36,167 bases of DNA from an uncultured Ruthenibacterium sp. (GCA_944386565.1 CALXBO010000021.1:1-36167); one strand, 5' to 3'. Positions 22,904 to 31,826 are shown, counted from the first letter of the stretch. Notes: generated by a model from the sequence alone, not told the origin. Made by a program: numbers and translations.

Positions 22904-24328
22904 TTACCAGAGCTGGCAAACCTGCTCGTACATGTCGACGTATTGTTTCGCGCTGGCAGACCAGCTGAAGTCGCACTCCATCGCGCGCTTGACGAGCTGT
23001 GCCCAGCCTTCGCCGTTCTCATAGCCTTCCTTGGCGCGCATGCAGGCGTTGAGCATGTCGTGCGCGTTGTAGCTCGCGAACGTAAAGCCGTTGCCCTCGC
23101 CGTCGCCGGAGTCGTGGATGGAATCGCGCAGACCGCCCGTCTCACGGACGATGGGCACTGTGCCGTAGCGCAGCGCGACCATCTGCGACAGGCCGCACGG
23201 CTCGGACTTCGAGGGCATCAGGAACATGTCCGCGCCCGCGTAGATCTTGCGCGCCAGCGACGGCACGAACGCGATCTTCACACCGACGCAGCCCGCGTTG
23301 CGCGCGGCGAGCTCGTTGAAATACTGCTCGTACTGCGCTTCGCCCGTTCCGAGGACGACGAGCTGCATGCCCGCGTTGATGATCTCCTGTCCGACGTGGC
23401 GCACGAGGTCGACGCCCTTGTGGCCGACCAGGCGCGTGACCATCGCCACGACCGGCACGGGCCATTTGTTCAGGCCGAAGATCTCCTGCAGTTCTTCCTT
23501 GCACTTGGGCTTGTTCTCCGCGAAGGTATTCGCGTCGAAATTCGCGACGATGTTCGGATCGGTCGCGGGGTCATAGCTCTTGACGTCAATACCGTTCAGA
23601 ATGCCGCACAGCTTGTACTGTTTCTGACGCAGGAAACCGTCAAGACCGTGGGCGTACCACGGGTCGAGGATCTCGTTCGCATAGCTCGGCGAGACGGTCG
23701 TGACCTTGTCGCAGCACTCGATGGCGCCCTTCATGAAGTTGACGCAGCCGTCGTACTCCATGATGTGCGCGTCGTGGCGCGCGATGGCCAGCGTGTCCTC
23801 GAGGATCTCCATGCCGTACTTGCCCTGGTACTGGATGTTGTGGATGGTGAACACCGTCTTGATGTTGCGGTATTTCTCCAGATGACGGTAGTACAGCATC
23901 AGGTAGACGGGCACGAGGGCCGTCTGCCAGTCGTTCGTGTGGATGATATCCGGCGCGAAGTCGATGTAGAACAGCATCTCGAGGATGGCACGGGAGAAGA
24001 ACGCGAAGCGCTCGCCGTCGTCATAGAACCCGTACAGGCCCGTGCGCTTGAAATAATACTCGTTGTCGAGGAAATAGTACTTCACGCCGTCGTACGTCAG
24101 CTCGAACAGGCCGCAGTACTGGTTGCGCCAGCCGACCGGAACGCTGAAATTGGTGACGTACGTGAGTTTTTCGCGGTACTCCTGCTTCATGTCGCCGTAC
24201 AGCGGCAGCACGACGCGGCACGCGACTTTGCGATTGCGGATGGCACGCGGCAGGCTGCCCGCGACGTCGCCCAGACCGCCGGACGCGGCAAACGGGGTCG
24301 CTTCGCTTGCGCAGTACAGAACATTCAT
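22904..24328 (-). CDS. glgA: Glycogen synthase, ADP-glucose type (474 aa)
   Basis: The start is ATG 24328 with AAGGAGGT seven bases upstream. It adds glucose from ADP-glucose to the alpha-1,4 chain ends of glycogen (GT5, GT-B fold). The N-terminal site reads PFAASGGLGDVAGSLP, in which the Lys of the classical KxGGL motif is replaced by a small residue; as far as I recall this is common in clostridial GlgA. The C-terminal domain has VTRLVGHKGVDLV and LMPSKSEPCGLSQMVALRYG, with the catalytic Glu of the EPCGL type. The length is normal. It is the last gene of glgB-glgC-glgD-glgA and is separated from glgD by a strong hairpin. Confidence 0.96.
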   Translation of the reverse strand: MNVLYCASEATPFAASGGLGDVAGSLPRAIRNRKVACRVVLPLYGDMKQEYREKLTYVTNFSVPVGWRNQYCGLFELTYDGVKYYFLDNEYYFKRTGLYGFYDDGERFAFFSRAILEMLFYIDFAPDIIHTNDWQTALVPVYLMLYYRHLEKYRNIKTVFTIHNIQYQGKYGMEILEDTLAIARHDAHIMEYDGCVNFMKGAIECCDKVTTVSPSYANEILDPWYAHGLDGFLRQKQYKLCGILNGIDVKSYDPATDPNIVANFDANTFAENKPKCKEELQEIFGLNKWPVPVVAMVTRLVGHKGVDLVRHVGQEIINAGMQLVVLGTGEAQYEQYFNELAARNAGCVGVKIAFVPSLARKIYAGADMFLMPSKSEPCGLSQMVALRYGTVPIVRETGGLRDSIHDSGDGEGNGFTFASYNAHDMLNACMRAKEGYENGEGWAQLVKRAMECDFSWSASAKQYVDMYEQVCQLW

Positions 24329-24395
24329 GGATCATACCTCCTTGATGTGGGAATTCCGCGGACAGCTCCGGCGGAGCGGACCGCATCAGGCGGAA

Positions 24396-24428
24396 ACGGC
24401 GCGGACGGCGTGCCGCCGCCCGCGCCGT
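24396..24428 (-). other. Intercistronic hairpin between glgD and glgA
   Basis: A 15-bp stem with one mismatch (24396-24410 with 24414-24428) and a 3-base loop lies 8 bases after the glgD stop. The minus strand has only three Ts after it, so it is probably a processing or partial-attenuation structure rather than a full terminator. Confidence 0.6.
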
Positions 24429-24436
24429 GCCGAAAC

Positions 24437-25558
24437 TCAGACTTCGGTGCCTTTTTCCACGTAGACGGGGAAGGATTCGTTGCCCAGCAGCGTTTTGTTC
24501 GCCGTGATGGTGACGTCCTTATCCGTGACGATGTATTCGAGCTTGGCGTTCGCTTCGACCGTCGTGCCCTGCATGAGCACGCAGTTCTTCACGACCGCGC
24601 CCTTTGCGACCTTGACGCCGCGGAACAGCACGCAGTTTTCGATCGTGCCCTCGATCAGGCAGCCGTCGGCCACGAGGCAGTTGGTCGCCTTCGAGTCCAT
24701 CGCGTAGCGCACCGGGGCCTCGTCGCGCACCTTCGTGTAGACGGGACGGGCGTCCGGGAACAGCGCGTCGCGGTTCTCGCGGTCCAGCAGGCGCATGTTC
24801 TCGTCGAAGTAGCTCTTCATGCTGTAAATGCGGGAGCGGTAGCCCTTGTACTCGTAGCCGCGCACGTCCAGAATGCCGAGGCTGCGGCCGAGGATGTCGC
24901 GCTCGAGGTACACATAGTTGCGCACCATCGCGTCACGCACCATCTCGATGAGCTCCTCACGGTCCATGACGATGACGTTCATCGACAGGTTCTGCATGCC
25001 CAGACGGTAGTCGTTCATGAAGATGTCCGTGATGCGGCCTTCCGCATTGATCGTGAACGTGTAGTTGTCGGTCTTGATGGGTTCGGGGATCTCCGCGCGC
25101 TCATAGACCATCGTCACGTCCGCGCCGCTCGCCTTGTGCTTCTCGAGCAGGTCGGCGAAGTCGATGTCATGCACGACGTTGCAGTCGGAGATGACGACGT
25201 ATTTTTCCTTCTGCTTGGACAGATAGCCCAGAATGGAATTCAGCGCTTCCACGCGGCCGTGATAGACCTTGCTGTTGGACTGCGCGAACGGCGGGACGAT
25301 GTTCAGGCCGCCCTTTTTGCGCGCGAGGTCCCACTCGCGGCCGTTGCCGAGGTGGTCCATCAGGGAGTGATAGTTCTTCTTGACGATGACGGTGACGTTG
25401 TTGATGCCCGCGTTGACCATGCCGGACAGGCTGAAGTCGATCATGCGGTAACGGGAACCGAACGGCACGCTGGCCATCGTGCGGTGGCGCACCAGTTCGG
25501 GGATGAGCCCGTCATACGAGTTGGGGAAAATAATGCCGATTGCATTGCTGTTTACCAT
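24437..25558 (-). CDS. glgD: Glucose-1-phosphate adenylyltransferase, GlgD subunit (373 aa)
   Basis: ATG 25558 overlaps the end of glgC by seven bases, so translation is coupled. GlgD is the non-catalytic or weakly catalytic partner that forms a heterotetramer with GlgC and tunes its activity in Firmicutes. The opening [18 protein letters not shown] lacks the GGxGxRL nucleotide loop seen in GlgC, which is characteristic of the D subunit. The next segment [20 protein letters not shown] keeps the fold signature. The C-terminal left-handed beta-helix repeats are visible (for example [19 protein letters not shown]). The length is as expected. Confidence 0.95.
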   Translation of the reverse strand: MVNSNAIGIIFPNSYDGLIPELVRHRTMASVPFGSRYRMIDFSLSGMVNAGINNVTVIVKKNYHSLMDHLGNGREWDLARKKGGLNIVPPFAQSNSKVYHGRVEALNSILGYLSKQKEKYVVISDCNVVHDIDFADLLEKHKASGADVTMVYERAEIPEPIKTDNYTFTINAEGRITDIFMNDYRLGMQNLSMNVIVMDREELIEMVRDAMVRNYVYLERDILGRSLGILDVRGYEYKGYRSRIYSMKSYFDENMRLLDRENRDALFPDARPVYTKVRDEAPVRYAMDSKATNCLVADGCLIEGTIENCVLFRGVKVAKGAVVKNCVLMQGTTVEANAKLEYIVTDKDVTITANKTLLGNESFPVYVEKGTEV

Positions 25559-26766
25559 AAGTTCTCGCCTGCCTTTACATCTTTTTCGAGCATGGCCTTC
25601 GGGCCGACCTTTGCGCCTTCGCCGATGGTGACGCCCTCGCCCACGACGGCGACGCCCCACTTCGACTTGTCCTCGACGTCCTCGGGCTTTGCTCCGACGA
25701 CGGCGCCTTTCTTGACGACCACGTTTTCGGCGATGATGGAATAGTAAACCTCGGCGCCTTCCTCAACGACGGCACCCGGCATGATGATGGAGGATTCGAC
25801 CGTCGCGCCCTTGGCGACGACCGCGCCCGCGAACAGGACGCTGTTCTGCACCGTGCCCTCGACCTCACAGCCTTCCGTCACCATGGAGTTATCGACGTGC
25901 GCGAGCTTGCCGATGTGATGGCCCGGATGACCGGACGTGCGGGAGAAGATCTTCCACGAGGGGTCCCACACATCGAGCGGAACGTTCGGATCGAGCAGAT
26001 CCATGTTGGCTTCCCAGAGGCTGTCGATCGTTCCGACGTCCTTCCAGTAGCCCTCGAACGGCCACGCGACGAGCTTCTGCTTGTCGGCGAGCATGTTGGG
26101 GATGATGTTCTTGCCGAAGTCGTTGGAAGAGGTCTTGTCTTCCTCGTCACGGATCAGGTACTCGCGCAGCTTGCTCCACGTGAAGATGTAGATGCCCATG
26201 GACGCGAGCGTGGATTCGGGGTGCTTGGGCTTCTCCTCGAATTTCGTGATCGTGCCGTCCGCGTCGGCCGTCATGATGCCGAAGCGGGACGCCTCCTCCA
26301 GCGACACGTTCAGCACGGCGATGGTGCAGTCCGCGTTGCGGTCCTTGTGGAACTGCAGCATCTGCGAATAGTCCATCTTGTAGATGTGGTCGCCGGACAG
26401 GATGACGACGTACTCCGGATCGTAGCGCTCGATGAAGTTGATGTTCTGATAGATGGCGTTGGCCGTGCCCTTGTACCAGTCGGAGCCCGTCGCCTTCTGA
26501 TACGGAGGCAGGACGTGCACGCCGCCGTACAGGCGGTCGAGGTCCCACGGCTGACCGTTGCCGATGTACTCGTTGAGCAGCAGCGGCTGATACTGGGTCA
26601 GGATGCCGACCGTATCGATGCCCGAGTTCACGCAGTTCGACAGCGGAAAGTCGATGATGCGATACTTACCGCCGAACGGGACCGCCGGCTTTGCAAGCTT
26701 TTTGGTGAGGGCATACAGACGTGAGCCCTGCCCGCCAGCAAGCAGCATTGCAATACATTCTTTCAT
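25552..26766 (-). CDS. glgC: Glucose-1-phosphate adenylyltransferase, GlgC catalytic subunit (404 aa)
   Basis: The start is ATG 26766 with GGGGAG upstream. It makes ADP-glucose from ATP and glucose 1-phosphate, the committed step of glycogen synthesis. The N-terminus has the nucleotide loop [20 protein letters not shown] followed by [31 protein letters not shown] carries the catalytic Asp, and the glucose-1-phosphate site region FEEKPKHP is present. A C-terminal hexapeptide beta-helix ends the protein. The gene follows glgB by 129 bases and overlaps glgD, giving the two subunits in fixed order. Confidence 0.96.
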   Translation of the reverse strand: MKECIAMLLAGGQGSRLYALTKKLAKPAVPFGGKYRIIDFPLSNCVNSGIDTVGILTQYQPLLLNEYIGNGQPWDLDRLYGGVHVLPPYQKATGSDWYKGTANAIYQNINFIERYDPEYVVILSGDHIYKMDYSQMLQFHKDRNADCTIAVLNVSLEEASRFGIMTADADGTITKFEEKPKHPESTLASMGIYIFTWSKLREYLIRDEEDKTSSNDFGKNIIPNMLADKQKLVAWPFEGYWKDVGTIDSLWEANMDLLDPNVPLDVWDPSWKIFSRTSGHPGHHIGKLAHVDNSMVTEGCEVEGTVQNSVLFAGAVVAKGATVESSIIMPGAVVEEGAEVYYSIIAENVVVKKGAVVGAKPEDVEDKSKWGVAVVGEGVTIGEGAKVGPKAMLEKDVKAGENLW

Positions 26767-26785
26767 AGTATTCTCCCCTTGACTT

Positions 26786-26841
26786 CCGGCGTGCCGCCTG
26801 TCGGGACACGCCGCATTTTATTCCAAGGCGCCGCACGCCGG
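26786..26841 (-). other. Alternative hairpin arms between glgB and glgC
   Basis: CCGGCGTG (26786-26793) can pair either with CACGCCG (26807-26813) or with CACGCCGG (26834-26841). The two hairpins exclude each other. They may adjust stability or readthrough between glgB and glgC; no T-tract follows on minus. Confidence 0.4.
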
Positions 26842-26895
26842 AGCCTGCCGCGCAGTGGATTCCACAGTTCGGACGGAGCCCTGCCCCGCCCCGAT

Positions 26896-28926
26896 TCAGG
26901 CTTTTGCGGCTTTTGAGGCTCTTGTGCCCTTCGGGGCTTTCGCCGTCTTTGCCGTCTTTGCCTTTGCGGCCGTCTTGTCCGACGTCTTCGCCTTTGCGGC
27001 GGTCTTTTTCGTCTTCTCCACGGTCGTCTTCTTTTTCGGCGCAGGCGTCTTGAACACGATGGTGCTCATCGCCGGGATGCGCAGCGAGATGGAATATTCA
27101 AACCCGTGCATCGGCTGCTTCTTGGCGCGCAGCGGTTCATTCGCCACGCCCGAGCCGCCGAAGGCGGTGTCGTCGGAGTTGAGCAATTCCTTGTACACGC
27201 CGGCGCGCGGCACACCGATGCGGTAGTCGTTGCGCTCAACGGGCACAAAGTTCGACACGGTGATGATCTCATTTCCCGCTTTGTCGCGGCGGATGAACGC
27301 CAGCACGCTCTGGCTGGAGTCGTCCGGGACGATCCACTGGAAGCCGTCCCACGTGAAGTCGTCCTCCCAGAAGGCGGGTGTTTCAAGGTACAGGTGGTTG
27401 AGCCGGCGCACGTATTCCTGCATCTGGCGGTGGCGGTCATAGCTGAGCAGCAGCCAGTCGAGCTGCTGGTTCTCGTTCCACTCGATGAACTGGGCGAACT
27501 CCTGGCCCATGAACAGCAGCTTCTTGCCGGGGTGCGCCATCATGTAGCCGAAGAATGTGCGCAGGTTCGCGAATTTCTGTTCGTAATCGCCCGGCATCTT
27601 GTTGATGAGACTGCACTTGCCGTGCACGACCTCGTCGTGGCTGATGGGCAGGATGAAGTTCTCGCTGAACGCGTAGAAGAAGCTGAACGTGACTTTGTTG
27701 TGGTTGCCGGAGCGGAACAGCGGGTCGGTGCTCATGTAGCTGAGCATATCGTTCATCCAGCCCATGTTCCACTTGAAGTTGAAGCCGAGACCGCCGTCGG
27801 ACACCGGGCGCGACACCATCGGCCACGCGGTGCTCTCCTCGGCGATCATCAGCGCGTGCGGCTTGCGGGCGAAGACCTCGCCGTTGAGCTTCTGCAAAAA
27901 CGCGATGGCCTCGAGGTTCTCCTTGCCGCCGTTCTTGTTGGGCGACCACTCGCCGTCGCGGCGGTTGTAGTCGAGATACAGCATGCTGGCCACGGCGTCC
28001 ACGCGCAGGCCGTCGACGTGGTACTCGGTGAGCCAGAACAGAGCCGAGGAGATCAGGAAGCTCTGCACCTCGTTGCGGCCGTAGTCGAACACCATCGTGC
28101 CCCACTCCTTGTGCTCGGCGCGCAGGGGGTTCTGATCCTCATAGCAGTTCGTGCCGTCGAAGCGGTACAGGCCGTGCTGGTCCTTCGGGAAGTGCGCGGG
28201 GACCCAGTCCATGATGACGCCGATGCCCGCCTGATGGCACTCGTCGATAAAGGCCATGAAGTCGTGCGGCGCTCCATAGCGGCTGGTGGGGGCGAAATAG
28301 CCCGTGACCTGATAACCCCAGCTGCCGTCGAACGGATACTCCGTGAGCGGCATCAGCTCAACGTGCGTATAACCCATGTCGAGCAGATAGGGAATGAGTT
28401 CCTTGGCGAGTTCGCGGTAGCCGAAGGGATTGCCGTCGGGATATGTACGCCAGCTGCCCGCGTGCACCTCGTAGATGTTCATCGGGCGGGTGAGCGGATC
28501 CTCCTCCGCCGTCTTTTTCTGCCATGCGGCGTCGTGCCATTCATAGCCCGAAATATCGTACACCTTCGCCCCGTTGGACGGGCGCGTCTCGAAGTGCAGG
28601 CCGTAGGGATCGGTCTTGAACACGAGGTCGCCGTCGGGCGTGGTGACGCAGTATTTGTACACGTCAAATTTCTGGATTCCCGGGATGAAACACGTCCACA
28701 CACCGCTGTCGTCGTGATTGGTCATGGGGTGCGCGCCGGGCTTCCAGTCGTTGAAATCACCGACGACGGAGACGGCCTTGGCACGCGGCGCCCAGACGCG
28801 GAACATGGCGCCCTCCTGCCCGTTTTCGGTCGTCAGATGAGAACCAAGGTAACGCTGTGCTTCGAAATTGGTCCCCTGTTTGAAGAGATACAGGGGAAAA
28901 TCATCGTTCGAGGTGTTCTTTTTCAA
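26896..28926 (-). CDS. glgB: 1,4-alpha-glucan branching enzyme with lysine/alanine-rich C-terminal tail (676 aa)
   Basis: TTG 28926 is taken as the start because AGGAGG lies 8 bases upstream; no in-frame ATG is suitably placed. It makes alpha-1,6 branches in glycogen. A CBM48 domain (about residues 20-120; MFRVWAPRAKAVSVVGDFND) precedes the GH13 barrel. GH13 signatures are DWVPAHFPKDQHG, DGLRVDAVASMLYLDY with the nucleophile Asp, IAEESTAWP with the acid Glu, and ISHDEVVHGKCSL. A C-terminal beta domain ends near FKTPAP. The final 49 residues (from about 628) are unusual: 16 lysines, mostly Ala and Thr otherwise, with the block TAAKAKT twice. It is the first gene of the glg operon. Confidence 0.95.
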   Translation of the reverse strand: MKKNTSNDDFPLYLFKQGTNFEAQRYLGSHLTTENGQEGAMFRVWAPRAKAVSVVGDFNDWKPGAHPMTNHDDSGVWTCFIPGIQKFDVYKYCVTTPDGDLVFKTDPYGLHFETRPSNGAKVYDISGYEWHDAAWQKKTAEEDPLTRPMNIYEVHAGSWRTYPDGNPFGYRELAKELIPYLLDMGYTHVELMPLTEYPFDGSWGYQVTGYFAPTSRYGAPHDFMAFIDECHQAGIGVIMDWVPAHFPKDQHGLYRFDGTNCYEDQNPLRAEHKEWGTMVFDYGRNEVQSFLISSALFWLTEYHVDGLRVDAVASMLYLDYNRRDGEWSPNKNGGKENLEAIAFLQKLNGEVFARKPHALMIAEESTAWPMVSRPVSDGGLGFNFKWNMGWMNDMLSYMSTDPLFRSGNHNKVTFSFFYAFSENFILPISHDEVVHGKCSLINKMPGDYEQKFANLRTFFGYMMAHPGKKLLFMGQEFAQFIEWNENQQLDWLLLSYDRHRQMQEYVRRLNHLYLETPAFWEDDFTWDGFQWIVPDDSSQSVLAFIRRDKAGNEIITVSNFVPVERNDYRIGVPRAGVYKELLNSDDTAFGGSGVANEPLRAKKQPMHGFEYSISLRIPAMSTIVFKTPAPKKKTTVEKTKKTAAKAKTSDKTAAKAKTAKTAKAPKGTRASKAAKA

Positions 28927-29010
28927 ACAAAGTGCCTCCTTAAAAACCGTGGTGCGGGCGCAGGGAACGACGCCCCCGCGCAGCCGCAGACACATGTTTA
29001 CTTATTTATT

Positions 29011-29039
29011 ATGATACTCATTTTGGGCGCATTTTTCAA
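29011..29039 (-). promoter_or_regulatory. Promoter of the glgBCDA operon
   Basis: On minus, TTGAAA (29034-29039), a 17-base spacer and TATCAT (29011-29016) each match consensus at five of six positions, 84 bases before the glgB TTG. The rest of the 293-base gap up to corA is AT-rich and holds only the corA terminator. Confidence 0.78.
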
Positions 29040-29173
29040 GGGTTTTTGTGTAGTATTTATGCAAATATCTTCTATGCCGCCGCCGAACTTTATGAGTATT
29101 GCACAAAAATATCGGGTTTTCTTGTTTTCTTCGTCAACTTTGTGAATTTCTTGTCTTGTTTTTGTCAAATTTG

Positions 29174-29217
29174 CGAAAAAACGCCGCGCACCTTCCGGAG
29201 AAGGGGCGCGGCGTTTT
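29174..29217 (-). terminator. corA terminator
   Basis: A 12-bp outer stem (29178-29189 with 29206-29217) with an inner 5-bp stem (29191-29195 with 29200-29204) starts directly after the corA stop and gives six Ts on minus. Confidence 0.93.
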
Positions 29218-29219
29218 GT

Positions 29220-30155
29220 TCAAAGCCATCCTTTTTTGATCATGAGCAGCACGGAAACCGCCGTCAGGCCCACGGCGATCAGGATCACAACAAGGAACCC
29301 GAGCGGCGAGTTTTCCAGCGGAACCGGCACATTTGTGCCCCACAACCCGAAGATGATCGACGGAATCGTGAGGATGATCGTCACGGAGGCGAGCACCTTC
29401 ATGACGATGTTGAGGTTGTTCGAAATGACGGAGGCAAAGGCATCCATCGTGCCCGAGAGGATGTCGCGGTAGATGTTGGACATCTCGATGGCCTGCTTGT
29501 TTTCGATGATGACGTCCTCCAGGAGCTCCGCATCCTCGGGATAGCGGCTGACGAACTCCATGCGGGCGAGGCGCTCGAGCACGAGCTCGTTGCCCTTGAG
29601 GGATGTTGAAAAATATACAAGGCTCTTCTCAAGGCCGAGCATCTGGATGAGCTCCTTGTTTTTCATGGAGATGTGCAGCTCGTTCTCGACGCGGCTCGAG
29701 GCCTTGTCCACCTCGCGCAGATAGTACAGGAACAGCGTCGCGTTGCGGTACAGCAGCTGCAGCGTCATGCGGCGCTGCTTCTTCGTGGAGAAATTGCGCA
29801 CGGGCGTCTCGCTGAACGCGCGCGCAAGCGCCGATTCCTTCAGGCACACCGTGACGATGTTGTTCTCGGTGAGGATGATGCCGAACGGGATCGTCGTGTA
29901 CGTGTAGCCGCGGCCGGACTGCATCTCGACCGTCGGGGTGTCGACGATGATGAGCATGTGGCCGTCCTCAAAGTCGATGCGGCTTCGCTCCTCTTCGTCG
30001 AGCGCGGCGCGCAGCAGGTCCGTGTCGATGGACAGCGTCGCGCCGATGTGGGCAAGTTCTTCCTCCGTGGGGGCGCACAGGTCCACCCACGCGCCGGGGG
30101 TCACGGCGTCCACTTCACGCAGCACGCCGTCTTCGGTGCAGTAAATCGAAACCAT
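29220..30155 (-). CDS. corA: CorA-family divalent-metal transporter with GTN in place of GMN (311 aa)
   Basis: The start is ATG 30155, seven bases after GAGGT. The layout is that of CorA: a large N-terminal cytoplasmic domain (about 1-250), a long stalk helix, and two C-terminal membrane helices (about 252-272 and 285-306) ending in a short basic tail. The loop between the helices reads FGLWGTNVPVPL: residues 273-275 are GTN where CorA channels usually have GMN, the first ion-selectivity element. Other GxN variants exist in the superfamily and can shift ion preference (for example toward zinc export in ZntB-like GIN proteins). A Mg2+ or related divalent-metal function is likely but selectivity is uncertain. 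It is monocistronic, with a structured leader upstream. Confidence 0.85.
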   Translation of the reverse strand: MVSIYCTEDGVLREVDAVTPGAWVDLCAPTEEELAHIGATLSIDTDLLRAALDEEERSRIDFEDGHMLIIVDTPTVEMQSGRGYTYTTIPFGIILTENNIVTVCLKESALARAFSETPVRNFSTKKQRRMTLQLLYRNATLFLYYLREVDKASSRVENELHISMKNKELIQMLGLEKSLVYFSTSLKGNELVLERLARMEFVSRYPEDAELLEDVIIENKQAIEMSNIYRDILSGTMDAFASVISNNLNIVMKVLASVTIILTIPSIIFGLWGTNVPVPLENSPLGFLVVILIAVGLTAVSVLLMIKKGWL

Positions 30156-30162
30156 ATGATAT

Positions 30163-30220
30163 ACCTCGCTTTCCCTGTGCGCGCGGCAAAGGAAAGCGGT
30201 GGGAGGGTTCCCCCGCTTTC
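30163..30220 (-). promoter_or_regulatory. Three-arm RNA switch-like leader at the corA ribosome site
   Basis: On the minus transcript, arm 1 (30213-30220) pairs perfectly over 8 bp with arm 2 (30192-30199). Arm 2 can instead pair over 8 bp (30191-30198) with arm 3 (30167-30174). Arm 3 runs into the GAGGT ribosome site (30163-30167). The two hairpins are mutually exclusive, so one would expose and the other hinder the ribosome site. No known riboswitch class was recognised. Confidence 0.5.
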
Positions 30221-30353
30221 AGGCTCCGAAACACGCGGCGCACGGTATCTGATTGTTGATGCATAATCGACCTCGAGGATCGCCTTCCACGCGCCGTCAC
30301 TCCTTTTCACACCGTTTGTCTTTTGTTCGGGAAGACATTCTGCTTCCAGTATC

Positions 30354-30383
30354 AGTGTATGCTTTCAAAGCGTAGTTTGTCAA
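30354..30383 (-). promoter_or_regulatory. corA promoter
   Basis: On minus, a perfect TTGACA (30378-30383), an 18-base spacer and TACACT (30354-30359) lie about 200 bases before the corA ATG, leaving a long 5' leader. Confidence 0.68.
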
Positions 30384-30398
30384 GCGGTATCCGCAAAG

Positions 30399-30434
30399 AA
30401 AAAAGCGGAAAAACCGAGGTTTTTCCGCTTTTTT
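30399..30434 (-). terminator. Terminator of the ABC transporter operon
   Basis: A perfect stem (30401-30415 with 30418-30432, actual loop at least 4 bases) flanked by A- and T-tracts lies 12 bases after the ABC gene stop. It could work in both directions. Confidence 0.93.
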
Positions 30435-30443
30435 GCACGCAGG

Positions 30444-31826
30444 TTACGGCAGGCGCACCACTTGGGCGCCCAAAAGCGCCGCGTCCGACTCCTCGTGCGT
30501 GATGCACAAAAGAGTCCTTCCGTTTCTGTTAGCTTTGACGAATGCCGCCGTCTCAGACCTCGCGCGCTCGTCGAGGCCCTTGAACGGCTCGTCGAGCAGC
30601 ACTGCGCCGCCCCCGGCAAGCATCGCGCGCACGACGGCCGCGCGCCGCTTCTGTCCGCCGGAGAGCTGCGACGCGGGCTTTTCGAGCGTCTCGCCCTCAA
30701 GCCCCGTCTCCCGAAGCGCGCGCAGCACGGTTCCGGGCGCTGAAGCACACGCCAGCAGCACGTTGCCCGCCGCCGAGAGGTCGGGGCACAGGCGGTCCTC
30801 CTGAAAGGCGCAGGCGATGCGCCCGGGCGCTTCGACCGCGCCCGCGTCCGGCTTCTCCAGCCCGAGCAGCAGGTTCGCGAGCGTCGTCTTGCCGCGGCCG
30901 GACGGCGCCATCAGGCACACGCACGCGCCCGCGGGCACGTCGAGCGAATAGCCGTCGAACACGTCCGTCGCGCCGAAGCGCTTCGAGACGTTTTTCACGC
31001 GCAGCGCGCCGGGGCAGCTCTCCCCCGCCGCGCGCAGCGGGTGCGGCTGCGTGCGCGCCAGCGCCGTCTGGAGCTTCGCGAGCGCGAGCGCCGACAGCTT
31101 CTCGCACGCAAAGCTCAGCAGCACGATGACGGCCGTCCACGCGAAGAGGTCGGCCGTGGAGAACAGGAGTTTTGCGTTGTACAGCGCCTCGCCCACGGAC
31201 CCCGACGTGATGCCGATGAGCTCGGCCGCGACGCCGCTCTTCCAGCACAGGCCGAACGAGACGGACACCGCCGCGCGCAGGTACGGCATGACGGCGGGCA
31301 GATAGATGTACCTCGCCGTGCGCGCCGCCGGCAGGCGGAACACGCGCGCCATCTGCACCAGCTCCTGCCCGGCGGAGAGGATGCCCTCGAGCACGTTCGT
31401 GTACACGATGGGCACGGCCATCAGGAAGCTGACGAGCACCGACAGCTGCGCTGCGCTGCGCAGCCACAGCAGCGCCAGAATGGTGAAGCTGGCCACCGGG
31501 ATGCTCTTGACCGTGACCATCAGCGGCCGCAGCGCGATGCGCACCACGGGCACGGCCGCCGCCGCGACGGCCAGCACGGCCCCGGCCGCCAGCGCGCCGA
31601 AAAAGCCCGCGAGAATCCTCGCGCCCGTGGCCGCCACGGTCTGCCAGAACGCGGCGGTAACGGCGAGGCCGCACAGCGTTTTGAGCGCTGCGAGCGGCGA
31701 GACGAGGATGAGCGGGCTTGCGACGGCGACGCTCGCCGCGTGCCAGACAAGCAGCCAGAACACGACGGCGAGCGCCCCCTGTACTTTTCTGTTTTGGAGC
31801 GCCTTACGCACCGTAGTAGAAATCAT
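30444..31826 (-). CDS. Fused ABC importer: SsuC-like permease plus SsuB-like ATPase (460 aa)
   Basis: The likely start is ATG 31826, which overlaps the upstream gene by 23 bases; a TTG at 31868 is the alternative, and neither has a strong ribosome site. Residues 1-250 are a permease of the nitrate/sulfonate/taurine type with about six membrane segments and an EAA-like loop (AGQELVQMARVFRLPA, then IYLPAVMPYL) near 152-183. Residues 275-460 are a compact ATPase: Walker A APSGRGKTTL (307-316), Q-loop FQEDRLCPDL, signature LSGGQ (388-392), Walker B AVLLDEPF (408-415), and His444. Permease and ATPase are normally separate proteins in this class, so the fusion is unusual. The ATPase part is short, missing about 40 residues at its end. 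The substrate is unknown. Confidence 0.85.
   Translation of the reverse strand: MISTTVRKALQNRKVQGALAVVFWLLVWHAASVAVASPLILVSPLAALKTLCGLAVTAAFWQTVAATGARILAGFFGALAAGAVLAVAAAAVPVVRIALRPLMVTVKSIPVASFTILALLWLRSAAQLSVLVSFLMAVPIVYTNVLEGILSAGQELVQMARVFRLPAARTARYIYLPAVMPYLRAAVSVSFGLCWKSGVAAELIGITSGSVGEALYNAKLLFSTADLFAWTAVIVLLSFACEKLSALALAKLQTALARTQPHPLRAAGESCPGALRVKNVSKRFGATDVFDGYSLDVPAGACVCLMAPSGRGKTTLANLLLGLEKPDAGAVEAPGRIACAFQEDRLCPDLSAAGNVLLACASAPGTVLRALRETGLEGETLEKPASQLSGGQKRRAAVVRAMLAGGGAVLLDEPFKGLDERARSETAAFVKANRNGRTLLCITHEESDAALLGAQVVRLP

Noticed and set aside
24396..24428. Full terminator between glgD and glgA
   Set aside because: The stem is strong but the minus strand has only three Ts after it, and glgA has no visible promoter of its own.
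30101..30310. Leader peptide ORF overlapping the corA start
   Set aside because: Frames starting at GTG 30310 or 30300 have no well-spaced ribosome site and run past the corA ATG; no run of regulatory codons is evident.
30163..30383. M-box Mg2+ riboswitch or c-di-AMP (ydaO) riboswitch before corA
   Set aside because: The conserved M-box blocks are not visible. A GGGGGAACC stretch recalls ydaO but the other required segments were not found. Left as an unclassified structured leader.
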